Shown: piece by piece, positions 38,201-47,200 of the stretch
Layout: every line of letters starts with the position of its first letter
Position numbering within the stretch: position 1 is the first letter of the stretch
Source: Heliocidaris erythrogramma
Taxonomy: Eukaryota > Echinodermata > Echinoidea > Camarodonta > Echinometridae
Direction: 5' to 3'
Length of the DNA: 64,000 bases
Assembly: GCA_025617745.1 (NCBI GenBank)
Contig: CM046853.1
Span: forward strand, 1,546,873 to 1,610,872
Made by a program: the position numbers and the translations under genes
The notes under the pieces: model-generated
The model's database searches: none
Seen by the model: the letters and a program-made list of their open reading frames with translations, nothing else
What the model was told of the DNA's origin: nothing

Positions 38201-41200
38201 CTCAGCTGGGAGAACCTTCAGGGATTCGCCTTTCCTCCCTTCCAACTGATTCCGCGTGTCTTGCGGAAAATCAGGGAAGATCGGGCGAGGGTGCTTGTAA
38301 TAGCTCCCTTTTGGCCCAGGAGGAATTGGTTTCCGGAACTTATGAGCCTTCTAAGGGCTCAACCGTTAGTTCTCCCGTTAAGAGCGGATCTGGTGTTACA
38401 GCCCCTATCGGGGATTCTTCACCACAATCCGGAGTCTCTTCATTTGACTGCTTGGCCCCTGTCAGGGAATCTGCAAGACAGTCGGGTCTCTCTGATAGAG
38501 CCGCGGACTTTTTAATGTCCAGTCGTAGGGTTTCTACTAGGGAAATTTACAATTCCCGTCTCTCTGTCTTTTTCCTTTGGTGCAAAGAGAGAAATCAAAC
38601 CCCTTCTAAGGCTCCTATTGGTTCAATTGCGGATTTCTTAATCTCGTTATTTGACAAAGGGAGATCTATTTCTACTATCCGAGGCTACCGTTCGGCGATC
38701 GGGGCCATTCAGTCGGGTTTTTCGGATGGTTCAGGGTATTTCCAATTCCCCGCTACTAAGTGGTTTGATTCGTTCGTTCTTTCTGAAACGACCTTCGTTC
38801 TCTAAGTTAGTGCCGTCTTGGAGTTTGCCTAAGGTCCTGGAGGCGTGTGTGTGTGTGTGTAATTGGGTTTTTACAGACGTGTATCAATCAGATATGATTA
38901 TTTACGTCTGGGGACCGACCTTTAACGTCACCATCCGAAAGACGTGACTCAGTCTCGAACCTTGGTCCGCTGAATCAGTTTATAACTTCCACTGTTAGCT
39001 GGATTACAGGCGCACGCCACAACGCCCTTGGCGAAACCTCCTTTTGAACCGTTAGGTGAAGCTTCGCTTCATCATCTTACGGTTAAGACGCTCTTTTTGG
39101 TAGCTATTGCCTCTGGGCAGAGGCGCAGTACTCTTCATGCTCTCTGTCTTACTCCTGGTCATGTTCGCTGGGAGAGAAAAGGTGTTAGGTTGATTCCTAA
39201 GGCTTCTTTCGTTGCCAAGAATCAGACAGCTACCTCCGGTCCTGTTGAGATTTTTCTTTGTCCGCTTTCTGACTTTTCTTCGGTGCGTGAGGACAAAGTT
39301 TGGTGTCCTGTTAGGGCTCTCAAATGGTATTTTGATAAGACTAAGTCTTATCGTAAGGATGATCAGTTGTTCCTGATCACTAGAGAGCCTTTTTCTCCTG
39401 CCTCTCTTGATTCCATTTCTAGATGGATCGTTGAAGCTATTAGGGCCGCTGGCACAGAGGCTCTTTTATCCGACAGTAAGCCTCGTGCTCATGATACTCG
39501 TAGTGTCAGCACTTCTTGGGCTGTGTTTCAAGGTGTGGCGCTTGTTGATATTTTGAAGGCTGCTTATTGGCGTTCGCCCAATTCCTTCATTTCTTGCTAC
39601 CTTAGGGATATTCCCGCAGGTGAAGCTTTGTTTGCGTCAGCCACCTTGAAGGCCGCTGTGTCTTCTTTGTAGTCTTTGGTGTAATCCTATTTCCTTCCGC
39701 TCGAAACATGCCTCCCGGTCTTTGAGTTGGCGCTGGTCTGGCATAATAGGTAGGTATATATGATTTATTGCAGTAAATTTGTAAAATCAGCACTGATTTT
39801 CTTATTTACTATATAAATCTATATACCTACCTATGACCCTCCCTCCTTCCCCGCTCCTTGCAAGCAACATGTTTCTTCTTGGGGTTGCTCGCAAAAGAGG
39901 AAGATGGCCGTAGCGTATTGACGCGCGTGAGTGGCGAAGGGGACAATAGGATTACGGGGGGTGCGCACAATATTGTGACACATGTGTGATAATTCTCGAA
40001 GGGGTCCCGTAGTCAAGACTACAGGCATAATAGGTAGGTATATAGATTTATATAGTAAATAAGAAAATCAGTGCTGATTTTACAAATATGTGAGAGAAGC
40101 AGCACATATACGTGTACAATGTACATGTATACAAGCATGAGCATACCATGTGGAGACTTTGCTGGTACATGTAGCAGGTGTATAAGAATAGGACTTCTTG
40201 CTATAGAAATGTTGCTGCTTCTTTCAAGCTATAGTTTTGATTTACGCCATTGCTATTGTTGGAAATTTACAAACCAGATTGGTTGGTTCAGTAAGACATT
40301 TAAATAATGTGAGAAAGGACGTTTCTTTGCAGACTTCTGTGCCGCAAAATAGAAAAAGAAAATCAAAGAAAGTGAGTTAATTTAATGGAGTATTATCATC
40401 TTCATTACTGTACTTGCCCAGTGAATGTTTCATTCGTCTATATTTATTCTGCCATGTTAAACATACCCACATACATCCTCATTAAAATGTAGCTTTATAT
40501 TGTATTCATTATTAATTTAATTTACAGCATACAGTTAATATCTTAGTACATGGATCTCTAAACTCCTACTCTAACCATCTGAAAAAGTAAACTAAAAAGG
40601 TGCATGTTGTACCATGCATCATCGTTTCGATCATGTATTACTAACCTAAAGCATAACCCATTCCATTCAAATAAGTCATATATATGTAATGATAGTTTAA
40701 ATATCGGCTGCATTGTAAGTGATAGTGCTGGATGCTAGCTAGATGAAGCAGTTTATATGCAAGCAAATTTAGTTATTTATTTATTATGGCATATGATGAT
40801 TGACCAGCAGCACAGGGGCTGAGGGGGTCAATTTACAATCAGATATACATGTACATATATACAATAGAATCACATCAAATATATAAAAAGATACATAATT
40901 GGAAGCAATACAAAGACTTAAACAACACAAATAATAAGATAACAAGTGTGCAAAGTGAGAGAAAGAAAAACAGGAATAGGAAAGAGAAAGGGAAGGGAAA
41001 GAAAGAAGGAGATAGTAAGTGAGAAAGGAGAAGATTTGGGAGGAATACATTGATAAAACGTCTTTATATAAGAAATATGATTAGTAAACGAAGAAGCTTG
41101 ACTGGGGAGGAATTTTTTTTAATTTGTAAACAAATCTTTCGGCATATTACTCCCAGTGTTAAAGATCGTATGCTCGATCTGTAATGAAAAACACAAGTCA

Positions 41201-44200
41201 GAAAAAATTGGAACCAGCGGGATTCGAACCTGTCATCTACTGCTTGCCGGGCAGCGACTTAACCACCAGGCTATTCTGGTTCACGGCCAAGTCACGACGA
41301 ACTAGAATCAAATACCCAAGATCCTCTTCTTTCTGACTCATTAATATTCAAACGGTCCGCCGTGGAACAATGGTTAGTAAACGAAGAAGCTTGACTGGGG
41401 AGGAATTTTTTTTTTTTAATTTGTAAACAAATCTTTCGGCATATTACTCCCAGTGTTAAAGATCGTATGCTCGATCTGTAATGAAAAACACAAGTCGGAA
41501 AAAATTGGAACCAGCGGGATTCGAACCTGTCATCTACTGCTTGCCGGGCAGCGACTTAACCACCAGGCTATTCTGGTTCACGGCCAAGTCACGACGAACT
41601 AGAATCAAATACCCAAGATCCTCTTCTTTCTGACTCATTAATATTCAAACGGTCCGCCGTGGAACAATGGTTAGTAAACGAAGAAGCTTGACTGGGGAGG
41701 AATTTTTTTTTAAATTTGTAAACAAATCTTTCGGCATATTACTCCCAGTGTTAAAGATCGTATGCTCGATCTGTAATGAAAAACACAAGTCAGAAAAAAT
41801 TGGAACCAGCGGGATTCGAACCTGTCATCTACTGCTTGCCGGGCAGCGACTTAACCACCAGGCTATTCTGGTTCACGGCCAAGTCACGACGAACTAGAAT
41901 CAAATACCCAAGATCCTCTTCTTTCTGACTCATTAATATTCAAACGGTCCGCCGTGGAACAATGGTTAGTAAACAAAGAAGCTTGACTGGGGAGGATTTT
42001 TTTTTAAATTTGTAAACAAATCTTTCGGCATATTACTCCCAGTGTTAAAGATCGTATGCTCGATCTGTAATGAAAAACACAAGTCAGAAAAAATTGGAAC
42101 CAGCGGGATTCGAACCTGTCATCTACTGCTTGCCGGGCAGCGACTTAACCACCAGGCTATTCTGGTTCACGGCCAAGTCACGACGAACTAGAATCAAATA
42201 CCCAAGATCCTCTTCTTTCTGACTCATTAATATTCAAACGGTCCGCCGTGGAACAATGGTTAGTAAACAAAGAAGCTTGACTGGGGAGGAATTTTTTTAA
42301 TTTGTAAACAAATCTTTCGGCATATTACTCCCAGTGTAATTTGAATATTAATGAGTCAGAAAGAAGAGGATCTTGGGTATTTGATTCTAGTTCGTCGTGA
42401 CTTGGCCGTGAACCAGAATAGCCTGGTGGTTAAGTCGCTGCCCGGCAAGCAGTAGATGACAGGTTCGAATCCCGCTGGTTCCAATTTTTTCTGACTTGTG
42501 TTTTTCATTACAGATCGAGCATACGATCTTTAACACTGGGAGTAATATGCCGAAAGATTTGTTTACAAGAAATATGATGTTGATATACATACAACTAGAA
42601 TTTTTTTTTTTGCCAATTGTTCTCTTGCGACCACCTCACACCTTACCGTCTGAATATAACTGGATGCAGATAGAATAGGATAACAGAATTTAAAAAATGG
42701 AAATTCTTCTTGATTGAGGTCTTGTCATTATATCAATACTAATTGCAAGATGTGAGGCTTTTAGGTGGAGAAAAGGTCTGATTGGCTGCGAGTCATGTTG
42801 GTGCATGACTGGCCATCAACTTGTAGCCAATTTTGCTTTTTCTCCAACTAAAAGTCCCTGTATACCATGCACCTTTGAATATTCATACATGTCCTGTATA
42901 CCACCCAGGACTTCAGTCAGTTACAAATTACACTTTTGAAATCCCATAACTAATCCTATTGCAATTTCTTTCAAAATCCATTCATAGTCAGGATGTAAGA
43001 TGTGCAACAGCCTTTATAATAAGGCCATATACTACATGTATATTGCCGTAAATTGCATGTATTAGTGAATAACATATTTCATAGCACAGCATGCGTGTGA
43101 TTTCATTGCACCATATACTGTATGAAAGGCTTTTAAGTGTGTAGATTGCATGGGTTTTTTTGCATCTTGTTTTATGCTTTACCAACAGAGCTCTGTAGAT
43201 GGGGTGGATGCAGGCCAGAGAGGGAGGGGAGGGAAGGGGAGGGGATGGTAGTGGGCAGATTATATACATCAGTATCCTCATTGGTTCATGAAAAATATGT
43301 TTTTTTCTTCTACTTCATGTATTTGCCATGGATTTAACCCATGGGAAATAACTACTCGTACATTTTCCCTGAACATACATTTTCTATGCCAGGTTTAATC
43401 CTGATATATTTAACCCATTCAGGACAGGAATTATTTAAGGCCTGATTTGGTCAGCTTTCCTTCTGCAAATTGGCAACACCAGCATTTTTTATTTTATTGC
43501 TGCATTTTGTTAATAAATAGTCCTGTATCTCAAATGAATATAAATGGATGAAAGTACGTTAAAAAGTTAAAAAGCTGCCAATTTGCATGCAAAAAATTGA
43601 CTTTAAAATTTTCAATCACATTGCCAATTTAAGGATTTTTCACTTTTTTAGCTCTTATTTTCCATTAAAAAAATTTAAATGACAAATAATGACGGAACCA
43701 AAATGGATGTAGTCTGTGTCAATTTTTTTTCTCTTTCTGCTCATATATCTAGTATATTATTTAGGGCTCTGAATGAAAAGTTATTGAGCCAACCACAAAA
43801 TGTGGATTTCTGTCCTGAAAGGGTTAAGACTTAGTAGTAGTAATGCATGCCATGATGTTAGCCTTTTTTAACAGAATATAATTAGGACATAGAATAGAAT
43901 ATGCCTGCTTTCATTACACCTCACACTAACTAACATTTGAAAAATCCTAGTTCAGATAATTAGACTGTACATTGAGGATGCATAATGCAACCTTAATGTA
44001 AGCATGGTTTCTAACTTGAATGCATAGAAGATAATCTTATTTTTATTCTACTTCTTCGAAATAGAATAAGAATAATGTTTCTATTATTTGTTAGGATTGT
44101 TTGATATTCTATTTCCTGTAGTTATTCATTCAGTAGGACTCAACTTGATAAGATACCATTCATTGAATACTTGCAGGTTTCACTCCATGTAAGATAATGA

Positions 44201-47200
44201 GATGAAATAAATAAAAGCTATCCCATGCCATACACTATAACCCATCTTTATAAATTCAACCTCTCACCATTATCAGAGCAAAATTCAGGCTTCTTATGTT
44301 ATGATAAATCAAGTTTCTTGTATCAAGCTTTTATTCATCAGCATAACAAGTAGTGCATGCTTGGAGTAATTAGTTCACTTTGTAAACAATAATGATTTGA
44401 GTTCTGTGCAAGGCATCATAACAGGTGAGGTATATGTAGATCTCATGAATTTAGTTTAGAAGTTCCAGATAACATTATACTGTACTTGTTCATTTAATGA
44501 CACACTGAATTAATTGAATGCTGCACCTATTTCTGAGGCATGAACTTTGGACAGATGTGCCTTCAGTTAGGACCAATATTATTAGCCATCATGTATGTCA
44601 TATGATTAGAGATAAGTACTTTGATTCCTGAATTTCAATCTTAAATTTTAAGATATGCAGAAGATTTTGTTAACAGCTGCATATCCCAGGTGGAGTAATT
44701 ATGGTAATGTGTGCAGTGTGCAAGTAACAGTAGCCAGTGTGGATGAAGATGTGGATGAAGATGCATCAGTTTAATGGTGATGAAAGTTGGTTTTAGTCCT
44801 TCCCTGAATAATTGTAAAAACTTTTAAAAGTCAAGACTGAAATGAGTGATATTTTGACTTTGTATACATAGGCATCTGGAGGAGGAAAGTCATCTCAACA
44901 AATCATTGAAGATCTAGCATCAGACATTCTTTCAAAGATACCTCCCAATTATAACCTAGAAGATGTACAGGTGAGTTTCTAAAGTCTGTAAAAATCAGAT
45001 GAATTAATATTCCAACAGAGATTTATGATGTCAGTTCAATTAATTTAAATATGACCTACCTGTAGGGATTATTTTAATATGAGTGAATCATCATGAGTTA
45101 TCATTATCTGCTGTTCAGTTTAAAAAATATTGTTTGTAATTTCTTTTAAAGAATCACTCTTGACTCAAATTCATAGTTGCATCTTTTATTATTACCTCTA
45201 CTTTACAAAATCCAGCTGAAAATGTATTTAATTATATGTAATGGATAGCAAACTTTGTACTCTTCCATGTTCATTTCTAATTAAAAGACAGGGAGGGTTG
45301 TAAAATAAGTTGAATCTAAGTTTTGTACCAGCAAGATTGCCATTTAAAAAAAATATTTTGACGATTCTCTTGCAGACAAAGTATCCTGTGAGATATGAGG
45401 AGTCTATGAATACTGTTCTGGTACAGGAGTTAATCCGTTTTAATCGCTTGATTGAGGTTGTGAGGTCTAGTCTTCAAGATATCCGTAAGGCCATGAAAGG
45501 ATTGGTTGTCATGTCTTCAGAACTTGAAAATGTCTTTGATAGCATGATGGTTGGAAAGGTATGTAAATTTACCTCAAGAAATATTGTAATACAAGATGAT
45601 CATATTTGATAGTATTATGGTCAGAAAGAATACACCTGAAGGAACATTGTAGTTCAAGATATATAATATTTGTCATTGTGTTTTGTTTCAGTAATATTAA
45701 AAGCAATTACAGTTACGTGATTGTGCAGTTTTCTGTTTAGAAGTAACAGAAAAGGAGGCCTTGAGTACTGAGAAAATAAGTTTGATTTGTAAATGTAACA
45801 GTTTTCTGTGTATCTTAGATTAAGCATTTAAGAGTAGTTTATGCAGACCTTATGGGTGAAAAACTTTATATATTCATCTTTTGAAAGTGAAACTATTAAT
45901 TTGTTAAAATATGCATCAAATGATTGGGAGTCGAATTCACATTGTGGAATATACATGAAAAGTTTTTATATACATACTTAACTTAATGTAATATTTTGTT
46001 TGTTTCTGTGGTTTCTTCCCCAAAAAGAGCATTTGATGATTTCCTAATTTCTGCCTCTTTAACCGATACTTTAAAACTTCACTGAAATCAGTGGGATTAT
46101 GAAATAGATGGTTAGATTAATTATCCTGTATATAATAACTTTTCATATCTGACAAACTTGTTCTTTAGGTACCAGGTATGTGGGCAGCCAAGTCATACCC
46201 ATCTCTGAAACCTCTTGGTAGCTACATCACTGATCTTCTGGCAAGATTACAGTTCTTCAAAGTAAGCAAAGCAATATCTGGTAATCTACCACTACAAAAG
46301 TTCAGTTTTAGAGGTTCAGTTGCATATATATGTCTTTATTTTATTTTTGATGAATGAAAGCCATTAAAAAATTATTAAAGACAAATGAAAACTATATCCT
46401 GGTAGTGGACTAACCTTTGTTTTGTAATTTCTATGGTTATTAATTTGCTCCGAATGTATATATGTATGTGATATTGCTGTTTATATATTCACAATCTCCA
46501 TCCTAAATTAATCCTGTATTTTGATCCTAGGACTGGATACGTGATGGTATGCCTACAGTATGGCTGTCAGGTTTTTACTTCACACATTCTTTCCTGACTG
46601 GAACCATGCAGAACTTTACTACATGATACAAGATTACAATTTATTGATTTATTCACAATCTGCATTCTAAAGTAATTCTATCTTTCAATCCTAGGATTGG
46701 ATACGTGATGGTATGCCTACAGTATTCTGGCTGTCAGGTTTCTATTTCACACATTCCTTTCTGACTGGAACCATGCAGAACTTTGCGAGACGTTACAAGA
46801 TCCCAATTGATCAGTTAGTATTGGACTTTGAGGTGATGAAGAAGGAGAATAACATGGATTCTAAACCTGTAAGTACAGTGTACATTACAAGTTGCTTATA
46901 TTGCATTAATTCTTTATTTTATTTTTTATTTTTTGTTGTTGCAAAATTCTCCTTCATAAAAAATGTTTTCACAAATTCTTTTCTCTCAAAGCTGTTTATT
47001 TATGCAATATTTATCTGTGAGGGAGACCCCTGTCTTTAATTTGGACTCTTGGACTCTTGCACTCCATTGTCTGTAATTTTATGATTATTCAAATTTGTTT
47101 TTGAGCTCCAAATTGCTATGCCTGTATTAGGGCTTCCCATTAACTTTTATGTTAAAAAAGGGGTTCTGTCAAATGGAATAATTGTTGGTATTTGTGGTCA

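Larger units (their letters stand above)
33716..40087 (+). mobile_element. DIRS-type tyrosine-recombinase retrotransposon, nearly complete but disabled
   Basis: The element is about 6.4 kb, more GC-rich than its surroundings, and inserted in sense orientation in a dynein intron. Left and right terminal repeats (33716-33887 and 39895-40087) are inverted copies over about 130 bp. The region 39741-39834 complements the outer left end in its first half and the outer right end in its second half. This is the internal complementary region that defines DIRS elements. Coding order is Gag-like ORF, reverse transcriptase/RNase H, then tyrosine recombinase, the last overlapping RNase H in another frame. 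A frameshift in the RT N-terminus, a frameshift in the recombinase and a SINE insertion disable it. Confidence 0.93.
41081..42567. mobile_element. Array of tRNA-like 295-bp units with a terminal inverted copy
   Basis: Four direct units start at 41081, 41374, 41671 and 41966 (293-297 bp period). A fifth begins at 42260 and breaks off at about 42336, where the sequence turns into an inverted unit that runs to 42567. Copies are almost identical. The whole array is flanked by a perfect direct repeat AGAAATATGA (41071-41080 and 42568-42577), as expected for a single insertion. Ends share GTAAAC in inverted orientation. Each unit has a tRNA-like segment and a variable T tract. Confidence 0.85.

Noticed and set aside
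37186..38440. First ~400 codons of the second long frame in the DIRS element as a separate protein
   Set aside because: It overlaps the well-supported RT/RNase H frame and has Ser-rich filler composition. Only its C-terminal part (from about 38446) has tyrosine-recombinase character.
38990..39027. Human Alu contamination, because the TACAGGCGCACGCCAC stretch looks like Alu
   Set aside because: The match covers about 32 bp with gaps, the rest of the insertion does not match Alu, and the body matches another SINE in this window. A native 7SL-derived head explains it better.
41210..42482. Cluster of functional tRNA genes
   Set aside because: The T stem has mismatches, U33 is replaced by C, and the copies are embedded in identical 295-bp repeat units. 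A tRNA-derived repeat is more likely.
46531..46626. Functional alternative exon
   Set aside because: It has an in-frame stop, no splice donor, and loss of homology after about 90 bp. It is kept as a decayed duplicate.
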